The notes under the pieces are model-generated. The model searched no databases. It was not told the DNA's origin and worked only from the letters and a program-made list of their open reading frames with translations. Source: Synechococcus sp. WH 8109 (lineage in GTDB: Bacteria > Cyanobacteriota > Cyanobacteriia > PCC-6307 > Cyanobiaceae). From it: a stretch of DNA of 64,000 nucleotides. The stretch is from NCBI RefSeq assembly GCF_000161795.2, contig NZ_CP006882.1, positions 186,001 through 250,000 on the forward strand, read 5' to 3'. This document shows positions 26,658-36,255 of this stretch, in pieces; the first letter of the stretch is position 1; every line of letters begins with the position of its first letter. The position numbers and the translations under genes are program-made.

Positions 26658-27941
26658 ATGCGGCTTCTTCTGCTGGCTGTTCTGCTGGTTCTGCCGGCCT
26701 TCTTCGCGGCTGCAGAGGTGGCCCTGCTGCGGCTACGCCCCAGTCGCGTTGAAGTGCTCGTCGAGGAAGAGCAGGCCGGGGCCCGTTCCATCCAGCGCCT
26801 TCAGCGACGCCTGCGGCGCGCTTTGCTGGTGTCTCAATTGGGTGCAACCCTTGCTCTGGTGGCTCTTGGCTGGGCTGGCCGTGGTCTGGGGGGGCGACTC
26901 TGGTCGGATGGGTCTGTGGGTGTCGCTTGGCGCGACACAGCCTTGTTCCTCAGCATCGTGCTTCTGGCCACGCTGGTGGCTGGTTTGCTGCCCAAGGCCT
27001 GGGTGTTGAACCGTCCGGAATCCTCGGCGCTTCGCCTGGTGCCGCTGTTGGAGGTGGTGATGCGCTGCCTGGCTCCACTGCTCAACCTGCTTGAGGCGCT
27101 GGCGGGCCTGTTGATGCGCCTGCTTGGCCTGGCTCCCCAATGGGATGTACTGGTGCCAGCCCTTTCAGCTGGTGAGCTGGAAACCCTTGTGGAATCTGGA
27201 CGGGTCACGGGTTTGTTCCCAGATGAGAAGAACATCCTGGAAGGTGTCTTCGCCCTGCGGGACACCCAGGTGCGGGAGGTGATGGTGCCGCGCTCTGGGA
27301 TGGTCACTCTGCCGTCCACGGTCCGTTTTGCGGAAATGATGGAGGCCGTGCACCACACCCGTCATGCCCGCTTTCCGGTGATCGGCCAGTCGTTGGATGA
27401 CGTGCGCGGCGTGCTGGATCTGCGTCAGATGGCTGAACCGATCGCACGGGGTGAGCTCCAGGCCGATTCGTTGCTCGAGCCGTATCTCCAGCCTGCGGTG
27501 CCCGTGCTGGAGACCTGCACGCTGGCGGAACTGCTGCCGATGATCCGCAGCGGTCAGCCGCTCCTGCTGGTGGTGGATGAGCACGGCGGCACCGAGGGTC
27601 TGGTGACCGCAGCTGACCTCACCGGAGAAATCGTTGGTGATGAGGATCCCGCCGAGACCGATGAACCGGATCTGCTCGAAGAGAAGGACTGCCCCGGTGC
27701 CTGGCTGGTGGCCGGAGATCTGGAGATTTTCGAGCTCAATCGACAGCTCGATCTCGATCTGCCCGAGGCCGATGACCATCACACCCTGGCCGGCTTCCTG
27801 CTGGAGCGGCTCCAGCACATTCCGTCCGCGGGGGAAGGGCTTCATTTCAATGGCCTGCAGTTCGAGATCACAGCCATGGCAGGGCCGCGGATTGAGCGGG
27901 TCCGGCTTGTTCTCCCCAACTCAGAGGAAGATTCCGACTGA
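26658..27941 (+). CDS. CNNM/HlyC-CorC family membrane protein
   Basis: The 427-residue protein has an N-terminal DUF21/CNNM membrane domain (three to four helices up to about residue 150), a CBS pair beginning VREVMVPRSGMVTL, and a C-terminal CorC_HlyC domain ending near the stop. Such proteins are implicated in Mg2+/Co2+ homeostasis. ATG 26658 is preceded by an in-frame TTG at 26655. The start lies 14 nt after the tRNA, so transcription may be shared. Confidence 0.85.
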   Translation: MRLLLLAVLLVLPAFFAAAEVALLRLRPSRVEVLVEEEQAGARSIQRLQRRLRRALLVSQLGATLALVALGWAGRGLGGRLWSDGSVGVAWRDTALFLSIVLLATLVAGLLPKAWVLNRPESSALRLVPLLEVVMRCLAPLLNLLEALAGLLMRLLGLAPQWDVLVPALSAGELETLVESGRVTGLFPDEKNILEGVFALRDTQVREVMVPRSGMVTLPSTVRFAEMMEAVHHTRHARFPVIGQSLDDVRGVLDLRQMAEPIARGELQADSLLEPYLQPAVPVLETCTLAELLPMIRSGQPLLLVVDEHGGTEGLVTAADLTGEIVGDEDPAETDEPDLLEEKDCPGAWLVAGDLEIFELNRQLDLDLPEADDHHTLAGFLLERLQHIPSAGEGLHFNGLQFEITAMAGPRIERVRLVLPNSEEDSD

Positions 27942-27978
27942 AGGCCGATAGTCTTCCCCCAATCGACCGCCTGCGCTG

Positions 27979-28986
27979 ATGTCTCCCGACCCCATGGTCC
28001 CAGTCAAGGTCGGGGTGATCGGCATCGGCAACATGGGCTGGCACCACGCGCGGGTGCTCAGTCTTTTGCGGGATGCTGATCTGGTGGGAGTCGCGGATCC
28101 GGATGCTGAGCGCGGCAAGCTCGCCACCGAGCAATTCGGCTGCCGTTGGTTTGCCGACTACAACGCCATGCTCTCGGAGGTGGAGGCCGTCTGCATCGCG
28201 GTTCCTACGCTGCTACACCATCCCGTCGGGCTGGCCTGCCTGCGTGCGGGGGTGCATGTTCTGATCGAAAAGCCGATTGCGGCCAGTCAGGACGAGGCCA
28301 CCGCACTAATCGAGGCCGCTTCAGCGGGGGGGTGTCTGCTGCAGGTGGGCCACATCGAGCGTTTCAACCCTGCCTTCCGCGAGCTCACCAAGGTGGTGGC
28401 CAACGAGGAGGTGGTGGTTCTTGAAGCGCGTCGCCATAGCCCCCACTCCGATCGGGCTAATGACGTCTCCGTTGTGCTGGACCTGATGATCCATGACATC
28501 GACCTCGTGCTGGAGCTGGCGAAGGCACCGGTGGTTCGGCTTGCCGCAGCCGGTGGTCGCAGTGCCGAAGGCCCGATCGATTACGTCAACGCCACACTGG
28601 GTTTTGAGAACGGTGTTGTGGCCAGCCTCACGGCCAGCAAGATGAGCCACCGCAAAATCCGCAGCCTCAGTGCCCATTGCCGTTCGAGCCTGGTGGAGAC
28701 AGACTTCCTCAACCACACCCTGCATATTCATCGCCGGGCCCACGAGTGGTATTCAGCCGATCACGGCGAGCTGCTGTATCGGAATGACGGCTTCATCGAG
28801 GAGGTGAGCACGACCTCGATCGAACCGCTCTATGCCGAGCTCGAGCACTTTCTGCAGTGCGTTCGCGGTCGGGAGACCCCTGCGGTGGATGGTCTTCAGG
28901 CTTCGCGAGCTCTCAAGCTGGCAGATCTGATCGAGCAGGCCGTTGAACACCCGGATACGGGAGCGCCCCTGTGCGCACCGATCTGA
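27979..28986 (+). CDS. Gfo/Idh/MocA family oxidoreductase
   Basis: This 335-residue NAD(P)-dependent sugar oxidoreductase has the Rossmann start VGVIGIGNMGWHHARVL, the EKPIA motif that positions the catalytic lysine, and GHIERFNPAFREL. Substrates in the family range from inositol to UDP-sugar acids, and none can be chosen here. ATG 27979 gives MSPDP; 27994 is an alternative. It follows the CNNM gene by 37 bp. Confidence 0.88.
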   Translation: MSPDPMVPVKVGVIGIGNMGWHHARVLSLLRDADLVGVADPDAERGKLATEQFGCRWFADYNAMLSEVEAVCIAVPTLLHHPVGLACLRAGVHVLIEKPIAASQDEATALIEAASAGGCLLQVGHIERFNPAFRELTKVVANEEVVVLEARRHSPHSDRANDVSVVLDLMIHDIDLVLELAKAPVVRLAAAGGRSAEGPIDYVNATLGFENGVVASLTASKMSHRKIRSLSAHCRSSLVETDFLNHTLHIHRRAHEWYSADHGELLYRNDGFIEEVSTTSIEPLYAELEHFLQCVRGRETPAVDGLQASRALKLADLIEQAVEHPDTGAPLCAPI

Positions 28987-29001
28987 GGGCTTTCATTGGG
29001 A

Positions 29002-32000
29002 TTACACCAGCCCCTGCTGTTCGGCCAGTTCCCGCAACGCCGTGACCTGCCAGCGTCGGCAGTCACCGGGTGAGGACCGATAAAACTGCCCCCAGGCCTG
29101 GGCCTTGTATTGCGGGTAGTTCTCTGGACGAAGAGAGGGATGGCTCTGTTGCCAGCCGACCCTGACGGCATGACCGATCACCACGTCGAGGGCCAGGTCA
29201 TCCTCGAAGCGCACCTCTGGATTGGCTTCGACAAAAGCCATCAGCGAAAGCAGGCATTCGCTGCAGAGTTGTCGGTATTCAGGTGCCTTGATCCGACTGA
29301 GCAAATGGTCGACCTGGGCGGCGAAATTGCGCTCCCCTGGTGTTTTTTCGAGAATGAGGCTGCTGTTGAGGCGATTGCGTCGTTCCAGCTTGTCGCCAAT
29401 CACCAGGCCGCGGCAGTGCTGCAGCAGCGACCAGATCCCGGCATAGAAATCGCGGGGAACTTTCTGGAAGGATCCCAGGCGGATGCGGTGTTGAAGCCAG
29501 TCCCCACCCCCCGGTGTTTCCTCCAACGGGTCAGGCACTGACCACTGCACTCGGCCGCTCACGTGCAGCTGTTCGCCGCGTTGCAGGGCTGCTCTGGCAT
29601 GGTCCACATCGGCGAGCACGACGCGCAAGCGCTTGCGTATCGCGTGGGGTGCTTCGCAGCAGAGGGCTTCAAAGGCTTCGTCTTGACTGAGCGTTTTCTC
29701 CACGGCCAGCTCTGATGTCAGCAGCAGCATCAGCTGCCCCAGCTGCAGGGTGAGGCTCCCCTTCAGCAGCACTGGCTCCCGCCGCGCCACGCTGTCGAGG
29801 GCAAGCAGGAGTTCCTGTTCGAGCATGCGTTCACGGCCGTCGATTCCGCTGGTGGTTTCAATCCGCTCGGCGATGGCGGCACTGTCCATCGGCTGACGCA
29901 GCCGGGAGTCGCCGGTGTAGTTGCGCCCCACTACCACCTGTTTCTGGCGAACGAGAAGATCGGTGAGGGCATCTTCGAGTTGGGGATGCACCATCCCCAT
30001 GGCGCCAGCACAGCGCCGCACCAAATTCCAGTCTTCACAACGCAAGCCCCGTTGATAGACCTCCTCAAGCAGGGTGCGCAGGGCCACCGGATGGCCCTCA
30101 GGGCTGCGTTGAATCCCCTGGGGGCCAAGACGCCGTTGCAGCAACTCGAGCACTTCCGCCTGTTCATGCAGCAGCGAACTGTTCCAGAGGCGCTGGCTCA
30201 GTTGTTCGATCGGTGTGTCATCCAGCTCCTGCTCTTCTGCGGCGGTCAGATCCCGTAGATCGGTGGCGTCGCGCAGAAGCGGTTTGGCCGGCTCTGAGCA
30301 TGGAACCGGTTTCTGTTGGAGCGGCGGCAGCTGCACCTCCTGCGCCTGATCCACCAGTTCACTGAGGCAGCCCAAGCGGACGGGGATGGTTTCAATGACG
30401 CCGCTGCTGAGTTGCCGGGCCAGTTTGAGCATGACGTCGCGGTGCCGCTGGAGGGCTGCGTCGCGAATGGGGATCACCAGAAGGGGACGTCCCATGCCGC
30501 GCCAGTGCCGTTGCAGCAGATGCAGCTCGTCCACAACGGTCTCCACCAGCTCCTCCGGGTCATCGGCCAAATAGCTGCTGACGTCTTCCAGCACGGACGG
30601 GGTGAACACACTGATGGCGCCGTCCTGGCGGTAGACCCGAGCCGTGTCTTCGGTTTCCACCCGGTGCCCGGGGCGCCCAGTGAGCTCAAGTCTCGGATTG
30701 GTGCCGGCGGCTTTCAACCGTTGCTTCAGCTCGTCGGACGACTTCACGGAAATCACTGAGGTTGGGTCGATCGGCACCTCTGCAGCCAGCAGTGCCTGGC
30801 GCACGTAATCCGTCTCCGCAGCCATCGCCACCAGAACAGTCTCTGCGCCCAGCAGCTTCGGCTCCCTGCGTCCACAGGGGTCAATGTCCTCGGGGCGGAT
30901 CAGATCGTCCAGCAGCATTTCCCCGAGCCACACCAGGCTCTGAGTCCAGATCAGAGGCAGGTTGGTATTGGCCACACGCTCTTGGCTGCCTGGATTGAGC
31001 CGTTCCTGGTCGACGGCACTGGCCGGGACCTGATAGAGCTCGGGGTAGAGACGTTCGCCGTCCTGTTCAACGGCCAGGGTCTTGAGCTGGCTGTGCAGGC
31101 GCCGGGCCTCCTCCCAGCGTGTTTCGCAGCATGCGGTAACCAGTTCGAAGGCCAGAAACAACGGCCACTCCGACTCGATCCCTTCAAAGGCGGCGAGCTC
31201 CTCCGGTTCGTAGTGCAGGCGGTTGACGTCTTCCACCGCCGTCTGGTGACCATCCCGGAGGAAGCGTTTGTAGCCGTAGGCCCCGCCGAGTTCCCGTCGA
31301 ATCCGCCGGCCGGTGCGCTCCACCAGGGCGGCATCCTCCACGGCCCAGGCGGGATAACCAATCACTGAGAGGCAGGCACTGTCGGCTTCCTTGCTGGCGG
31401 ATTCCCGCGGCAGGAGCCCTTGCAAGGCGCGCCGGAGCCGTGCGATGGCCCCCTGGGGAATCAGCAGGATGCAGCTGCCGTCGCCATGGGGGCCGTAGAG
31501 GTCAACCCCATCCAGGGCCTCCAGGGCGGCTTTGGCCATGCCGATGGAGCTGGCATTGCGCTCCGGCAAACCATGGTTGCCCTTGTCGCCCCGTTCCCAG
31601 ATCCCGTAGTCGGGGGTGCGGTAGGCCCTGGCGATGTAATGCACCAGGTTTTGGAGGAAATCCACTTCATCACGGCTTTGCACCACCGCGCAGCCGCCCT
31701 TGGTCAACTGCGCCAGCTGCAGCAGAAATAGGGAGGTGGCATCGAGTTGGAGATGTCCCCAGGCGTCGTCATCCACCACCGGCTCGCCGGTGCAGCTGTC
31801 GTATTTGGCGTGAAGGGCGTCGAGGGGGTTGAGGCTCTGCTTGAAGCGCTCCACCTTCTCGGCCTGCCGCATCATCGAGCGCATCAGGCCGCGCATGAGG
31901 GCCATCACCCGCTGCTCCAGCTCCCAGGCGCGCAGGCTGTTTTGCCCCAGCTGACGGCGGTGGGCCAGGGCCAGTCCCCAAACGCACTGCACCGAATAGA

Positions 32001-32190
32001 CGCAGTCCCGCACCCAGGCATCGCCATAGTTGCCATGGATGGTGTGAGCGGTGCTGGCAGGGAGCAGGCCGCTGATCGGGTCCTGCCGATCGAGAACCAC
32101 CCGTTGGATGGATTGATCCAGACGCTGAAGGGTTGTGGCGTGGTTCTGCGGAAGGGTTTCCGTCGTCGTCACAACCATGCCCTCATCCAT
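29002..32190 (-). CDS. Large GH15-type protein resembling phosphorylase kinase alpha/beta subunits
   Basis: The protein of about 1062 residues starts with a glucoamylase-like (alpha/alpha)6 domain: GNYGDAWVRDCVYSVQCVWGLA, then DYGIWERGDKGNHGLPERN, LPRESASKEAD and FLRDGHQTAVEDVNRLHY. These blocks are strikingly like animal phosphorylase kinase alpha/beta chains, as is the later LRCEDWNLVRRCAGAMGM. The glutamate of GIWERG, the GH15 acid position, is kept. It may bind or hydrolyse glucans or act as a scaffold; no catalytic kinase subunit is nearby. The frame stays open to 32547, but ATG 32190 avoids the divergent gene. Confidence 0.8.
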   Translation of the reverse strand: MDEGMVVTTTETLPQNHATTLQRLDQSIQRVVLDRQDPISGLLPASTAHTIHGNYGDAWVRDCVYSVQCVWGLALAHRRQLGQNSLRAWELEQRVMALMRGLMRSMMRQAEKVERFKQSLNPLDALHAKYDSCTGEPVVDDDAWGHLQLDATSLFLLQLAQLTKGGCAVVQSRDEVDFLQNLVHYIARAYRTPDYGIWERGDKGNHGLPERNASSIGMAKAALEALDGVDLYGPHGDGSCILLIPQGAIARLRRALQGLLPRESASKEADSACLSVIGYPAWAVEDAALVERTGRRIRRELGGAYGYKRFLRDGHQTAVEDVNRLHYEPEELAAFEGIESEWPLFLAFELVTACCETRWEEARRLHSQLKTLAVEQDGERLYPELYQVPASAVDQERLNPGSQERVANTNLPLIWTQSLVWLGEMLLDDLIRPEDIDPCGRREPKLLGAETVLVAMAAETDYVRQALLAAEVPIDPTSVISVKSSDELKQRLKAAGTNPRLELTGRPGHRVETEDTARVYRQDGAISVFTPSVLEDVSSYLADDPEELVETVVDELHLLQRHWRGMGRPLLVIPIRDAALQRHRDVMLKLARQLSSGVIETIPVRLGCLSELVDQAQEVQLPPLQQKPVPCSEPAKPLLRDATDLRDLTAAEEQELDDTPIEQLSQRLWNSSLLHEQAEVLELLQRRLGPQGIQRSPEGHPVALRTLLEEVYQRGLRCEDWNLVRRCAGAMGMVHPQLEDALTDLLVRQKQVVVGRNYTGDSRLRQPMDSAAIAERIETTSGIDGRERMLEQELLLALDSVARREPVLLKGSLTLQLGQLMLLLTSELAVEKTLSQDEAFEALCCEAPHAIRKRLRVVLADVDHARAALQRGEQLHVSGRVQWSVPDPLEETPGGGDWLQHRIRLGSFQKVPRDFYAGIWSLLQHCRGLVIGDKLERRNRLNSSLILEKTPGERNFAAQVDHLLSRIKAPEYRQLCSECLLSLMAFVEANPEVRFEDDLALDVVIGHAVRVGWQQSHPSLRPENYPQYKAQAWGQFYRSSPGDCRRWQVTALRELAEQQGLV

Positions 32191-32226
32191 TACCACTCCT
32201 AAATTCTCCAACGCAGCCCCACGGCA

Positions 32227-32961
32227 ATGGACTCTGTCAGCACCGCCCCCGATGACCGTCGCCGCTGCCAGGTGCTCGGCGTCCCTGTGCATGCCTGCCG
32301 TGATGTCTGTGCTGCTGCTCTCGGTCTGCATGCCCGGGGCGGCGGACGCATCGTCACCCTCAACGCTGAGATGACGATGTTGGCTCGGGCCGATGCAGCC
32401 TTGGGGCAGGCGATCGCAACGGCTGATCTGGTGATCCCCGATGGTGCGGGAGTGGTCTGGGCCCTGGGCCGTCAGCAGATCCGGGTTGTCAAAGCAGCGG
32501 GCATCGAACTGGCCTGGACCTTGCTGGAGTACGCCGCAGCCCATCACTGGCGTGTGGCGTTGGTGGGCGCATCACCTGAGGTGATGGCAACGCTGCGTGC
32601 GGAGTTGCCGCAACGGCTCAGCGGCCTCAACATGGCGCTCGCGGTGGACGGTTATCAAGCTCCCGAGGCCTGGCCGGGTGTTGAGGCTCAGCTCAAGGCG
32701 TTGAAGCCGGATCTCATTCTGGTGGCTCTGGGGGTGCCACGCCAAGAAACCTGGGCGGAGCGCGTGGCGGCTGGCCAGCCTGGACTGTGGATGGGTGTTG
32801 GCGGAAGTTTTGACGTCTGGGCCGGCTCCAAAAAACGCGCTCCCGGCTGGATGTGCCGGATGCAACTTGAGTGGCTATATCGGCTCATACAGGAACCTTC
32901 ACGCTGGCGACGCATGCTGTCGCTGCCAGCGTTTGTTCTGAAGGTGGTCCGGTTGGGCTGA
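32227..32961 (+). CDS. WecG/TagA/CpsF family glycosyltransferase
   Basis: The 244-residue GT26-type enzyme has IVTLNAEMTMLARAD, the catalytic DLVIPDGAGVVWA and the GVGGSFDVWAG and C-terminal LEWLYRLIQEPSRW motifs. Members transfer a sugar such as N-acetylmannosaminuronate to a lipid-linked acceptor in envelope polysaccharide synthesis. It diverges from the GH15-like gene (starts 36 bp apart) and converges on psbK with only 4 bp between stops. Confidence 0.9.
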   Translation: MDSVSTAPDDRRRCQVLGVPVHACRDVCAAALGLHARGGGRIVTLNAEMTMLARADAALGQAIATADLVIPDGAGVVWALGRQQIRVVKAAGIELAWTLLEYAAAHHWRVALVGASPEVMATLRAELPQRLSGLNMALAVDGYQAPEAWPGVEAQLKALKPDLILVALGVPRQETWAERVAAGQPGLWMGVGGSFDVWAGSKKRAPGWMCRMQLEWLYRLIQEPSRWRRMLSLPAFVLKVVRLG

Positions 32962-32965
32962 GGCT

Positions 32966-33118
32966 TCAGCGGAAGCCCACAGAGGCTTGCCAAACGAAGG
33001 CCAGCAGCAGGAAGAAGACCGGGATCAACGGAAGAATGTCGATCAGCGGAGAGAAGGCCTGATAGGCCTCGGGCAGCTGTGCCAGCAGGTCGAGGGTGAA
33101 GGCGGCCATCCCTTGCAT
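32966..33118 (-). CDS. psbK: Photosystem II reaction center protein K
   Basis: This is a 50-residue PSII core subunit. The precursor has a short leader ([14 protein letters not shown]) followed by the mature start [16 protein letters not shown] and one transmembrane helix ending [10 protein letters not shown]. The sequence is nearly invariant in the family, so identification is certain. ATG is at 33118. The gene sits just after tgt on the same strand. Confidence 0.97.
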   Translation of the reverse strand: MQGMAAFTLDLLAQLPEAYQAFSPLIDILPLIPVFFLLLAFVWQASVGFR

Positions 33119-33140
33119 CAAAAAGGCGTTGGGCTGGACG

Positions 33141-34259
33141 CTACCACGTGTGATGGGCTGGCGAGTCTGGCTCCCAGGGAGCGAAATCCTCTGAAAAACA
33201 GCCGTCGCGAATGGCTTGTGCCATGGCCGAGGTGAAACGAACCAGATGGGTGATGTTGTGAATGCTCAACAAGGTGAGGCCCAGAAGCTCCTCGCTGCGA
33301 ATCAGGTGATGCAGGTAGGCCCGGGTGTGACCGGTGCAGGCCACACAGGAGCAGCTCGGATCCAGGGGGGTGTGGTCGTGGCGGAACCGGGCGTTGCGCA
33401 GGTTCCAACGTTCACCGCCCACCAGGGCGGTGCCATGACGGCCGAGTCGGGTGGGCAAGACGCAGTCGAATAGGTCGATCCCGTTGGCCACGGCTATGGC
33501 CATCTCGCGCAGAGTGCCGATACCCATCAAGTAGCGCGGTTTGTGTGAGGGAAGCAGGGGCGTGACATCCCGCACGATGCGATGCATCTCCTCAGCGGGC
33601 TCACCAACGCTGACGCCACCGACGGCAATGCCCGGCAGATCAAAGGAAGCGACGGCCATGGCACTCTCCCGTCGCAGATGGGGGAAACAGCCGCCCTGAA
33701 CGATGCCGAACAGCGCCTGATCCTCGCGGGTCTGGGCTGTGACGCAGCGCTCGAGCCAGGCATGGGTGCGGCGACAGGCATCTATGACATCGTTCTCGGT
33801 CGCCGGATAGGGCGGGCACTGGTCGAAGGCCATGGCCACATCCGCCCCGAGGGCCATCTGAATTTGGGTGGCATGTTCCGGGGTCATGTCGATGGTGCGT
33901 CCATCGCGGGGGTTTCGGAACACCACCCCACGGTCATCGATTTTGTTCAGGTCTCCCAAGCTGAACACCTGAAAGCCGCCGGAGTCGGTGAGCATCGGGC
34001 CGTTCCAGCCCATGAACCGGTGCAGGCCACCGGCCGCTGCCACGATCTCCTCGCCCGGTTGCAAGTGCAGGTGGTAGGTGTTCGAGAGCACCATCTGTGC
34101 TCCCGTGCGTCCCAGTTGCTCCGTGCTGATGCCCTTGACGGTGGCCAGGGTTCCCACCGGCATGAAGCGTGGTGTGTGCACCGGCCCATGCGGGGTCTTA
34201 AAGGTGCCGCACCGTGCTGATGTGTTGGCGCAATGCGCGTTGATTTCGAAGCCGAACAC
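33141..34259 (-). CDS. tgt: Queuine/preQ1 tRNA-guanine ribosyltransferase
   Basis: Tgt exchanges guanine-34 for preQ1 in tRNAs with GUN anticodons. The 372-residue protein has the [14 protein letters not shown] catalytic aspartate segment, GIVQGG, the second aspartate in [17 protein letters not shown], and the zinc site [17 protein letters not shown]. psbK follows 22 bp downstream; cobS diverges from its start. Confidence 0.96.
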   Translation of the reverse strand: MFGFEINAHCANTSARCGTFKTPHGPVHTPRFMPVGTLATVKGISTEQLGRTGAQMVLSNTYHLHLQPGEEIVAAAGGLHRFMGWNGPMLTDSGGFQVFSLGDLNKIDDRGVVFRNPRDGRTIDMTPEHATQIQMALGADVAMAFDQCPPYPATENDVIDACRRTHAWLERCVTAQTREDQALFGIVQGGCFPHLRRESAMAVASFDLPGIAVGGVSVGEPAEEMHRIVRDVTPLLPSHKPRYLMGIGTLREMAIAVANGIDLFDCVLPTRLGRHGTALVGGERWNLRNARFRHDHTPLDPSCSCVACTGHTRAYLHHLIRSEELLGLTLLSIHNITHLVRFTSAMAQAIRDGCFSEDFAPWEPDSPAHHTW

Positions 34260-34288
34260 GACTGATCCGCCTCTGCATTGACCCTACG

Positions 34289-35059
34289 GTGAGAGCCGAT
34301 TGCATCCGTCGCGTTATTCCCAGGATTGTTCCGCCCTGGCTTTCCGATCTGGCGGGAGCCTGGATCTTCTACACGGTGCTGCCCGCATGGCCCTGGCCGC
34401 AGCCCTCGTTTCATCGCATTGCCCGCTTCGCCCCCTGGATGGGGCTGCTGATCGGTGCGCTGCAAGCCCTGCTCTGGATCGTTCTGTCCAGGCTCTCCTG
34501 GCCTCCGGCGGCCTGTGCCCTTTGCGTGGTGGCTCTCGGCATACAGCTCAGTGGTGGGTTGCACCACGACGGCCTGATCGATACGGCGGATGGCCTTGGG
34601 GCGCCAGCGGAGCGGCGGCTCGAGGCGATGGAGGACAGCCGGGTGGGCGCCAGTGGCGTACTGGCTCTCGTGATGGTGCTGCTGCTGCAGGTTGCTGCAT
34701 TGATCCACCTGGGGGGGCAGGCCCCGCTCGGGCTTTGCCTGGCTGCGTTCTGGGCCCGGGTGGCACCGCTCTGGGCCATGGCACGTTTCGACTATCTCCG
34801 AGCTGATGGAACCGCAGCGTTTCATCGCGAGCACGGCAGGCCGCTCAGGGATGCAGTGCCCGCACTTCTGGTGGTGGTTCTCTTGGCCGGTTGGGTGGGG
34901 GCCATGCCCCTTCTCCTGGGGGGCGTGGTGGCTCTGGTTGTAGCCCAGAGCCTCGGGCGACGCCTGGGGGGGCACACCGGTGACAGCTATGGAGCAGTTC
35001 TTGTGCTCACCGAGATGATCACGTTGTTGGGTCAGGCCATGCTCCTGCCGGCCAGCTGA
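34289..35059 (+). CDS. cobS: Adenosylcobinamide-GDP ribazoletransferase
   Basis: CobS joins adenosylcobinamide-GDP and alpha-ribazole in the last stage of cobamide assembly. The 256-residue membrane protein has the motif GGLHHDGLIDTADGLG with its metal-binding acidic residues, and about six hydrophobic helices. The start is GTG 34289. Marine Synechococcus make pseudocobalamin, so the lower ligand may be adenine (family knowledge). The 3' end overlaps the histidine kinase gene by 41 bp. Confidence 0.93.
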   Translation: MRADCIRRVIPRIVPPWLSDLAGAWIFYTVLPAWPWPQPSFHRIARFAPWMGLLIGALQALLWIVLSRLSWPPAACALCVVALGIQLSGGLHHDGLIDTADGLGAPAERRLEAMEDSRVGASGVLALVMVLLLQVAALIHLGGQAPLGLCLAAFWARVAPLWAMARFDYLRADGTAAFHREHGRPLRDAVPALLVVVLLAGWVGAMPLLLGGVVALVVAQSLGRRLGGHTGDSYGAVLVLTEMITLLGQAMLLPAS

Positions 35060-36140
35060 GGACGAATGCATTGCCCTGAGCGGGCAGATCCGGGGCGATC
35101 GTGGAAGGCTCCACGCAGAGCATGAGCTTGCGGCCCTGCTGCTCCGCCAGGGAGCGTGCAAGGGCGAGCCCAAGGCCGGTTCCCGCCCGGTCCTGTCCGG
35201 TGGACCCCCGTGCTCCCCGCTCGAAAATCAGGTCGCGCTCCCCCATGGGAATCGGTGGCCCGTTGTCCCAGACGCAGAGCCCATCGGGTAACAGGCACAG
35301 CCCCACGCTGCAGCCCGCTGGGCTGTAGCGGAAGGCATTCTCAAGGAGGTTGGCGACGATCTCCGCGATCGTTCCGTCTTGGGACGGTTGATCAATCCAC
35401 TGGGGCCACACGTGCGGACCCCGCCAGGGGCGGCCCTGCAGGCTTGCCGTCGCTTCCGCCCGCTCCAGCAGAGGCATCAGCAGGGTTTGCATGGTGGCCT
35501 CACCTTCGGCAGGCCCGGGGGGCAACAGGGTGGGGCCAACGGGTTCCTGTTGGGGGAGACGTTGTTGCCCGAGGCCATCGAGCACATCGATGTACTGGCC
35601 GAGTTGGCGTTGTTCCGAGAGCATTCCCTCCACGAGTGGACGGTGGGAGCTGTCGGCTTCGAGCCGCCGCAGCAGCAGCTGGGCGTAGGTGCGCAGGGCA
35701 GCCAGTGGATTGCGCAGCTGATGCACGAGCGTGCGCAGCTGGTCGTTTTGTTGGCTGAGTTCCTGGCGAAGTTGCAGGCATTCCATGTCACGCCCCAGGG
35801 CGTGGCTGATGGCGGCGGCACTGCGCCGCATCCGTTGGTCCAGGGTCTGCGTCCAGCTCCGCTGCGGATCCAAGTCCACGCGCAGGGCTCCCAGGATCAG
35901 ACCGGCATCCTGGAGTGGGTACCAGCGCCGACTCTCGTGCGGCAGGCGCAGGTTCGGGTCTGCTTCGGCAGGGGGGAGCGACCGTTCATTGGCCGACCAT
36001 TGCCGGATCAGCAGCAAGGGCGGGCCTTGCTGATTTGGTGGCGCACTGACGTACAGCCCCAGATGCTGGATGCCTTCTTTGGCGGTTAGATCAGCCAGCT
36101 GTTGATCGGTGAAATCGAAGAATCGATCGGTGAGCTGCAT
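35019..36140 (-). CDS. Soluble sensor histidine kinase, orphan
   Basis: The 373-residue kinase has an N-terminal sensing region (about 1-110) without membrane helices. A dimerisation and phosphoacceptor segment follows, RTLVHQLRNPLAALRTYAQLL (histidine near 139), and then a HATPase domain with N-box LLENAFRYSP, G1 VWDNGPPIP and G2 GTGLGLALARSL. No response regulator is adjacent, so the partner is encoded elsewhere. The signal is unknown. It overlaps the end of cobS on the other strand. Confidence 0.88.
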   Translation of the reverse strand: MQLTDRFFDFTDQQLADLTAKEGIQHLGLYVSAPPNQQGPPLLLIRQWSANERSLPPAEADPNLRLPHESRRWYPLQDAGLILGALRVDLDPQRSWTQTLDQRMRRSAAAISHALGRDMECLQLRQELSQQNDQLRTLVHQLRNPLAALRTYAQLLLRRLEADSSHRPLVEGMLSEQRQLGQYIDVLDGLGQQRLPQQEPVGPTLLPPGPAEGEATMQTLLMPLLERAEATASLQGRPWRGPHVWPQWIDQPSQDGTIAEIVANLLENAFRYSPAGCSVGLCLLPDGLCVWDNGPPIPMGERDLIFERGARGSTGQDRAGTGLGLALARSLAEQQGRKLMLCVEPSTIAPDLPAQGNAFVLSWPAGAWPDPTT

Positions 36141-36191
36141 CAGTTCCGGACGATCAATTCAGGTGTTTGGGCAAGCCTGCGCCAAGGGGAC

Positions 36192-36219
36192 TTGAAAAAT
36201 CTGGGAAAAGTCTTAAGAT
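36192..36219 (+). promoter_or_regulatory. Putative promoter of the DUF3155 gene
   Basis: TTGAAA (36192-36197) and TAAGAT (36214-36219) are 16 bp apart and form a reasonable sigma-70-type promoter. They point toward the DUF3155 gene about 260 bp downstream. Confidence 0.4.
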
Positions 36220-36238
36220 CCTCTTATCGACCGAGGCG

Positions 36239-36255
36239 CTGTTCATCATGAACAG
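36239..36255. promoter_or_regulatory. Dyad CTGTTCA-3-TGAACAG near the transcription start
   Basis: This perfect 7-bp inverted repeat with a 3-nt spacer sits about 20 bp after the putative -10 box, a position typical for a repressor site. Only the symmetry is seen; the binding protein is unknown. Confidence 0.35.
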
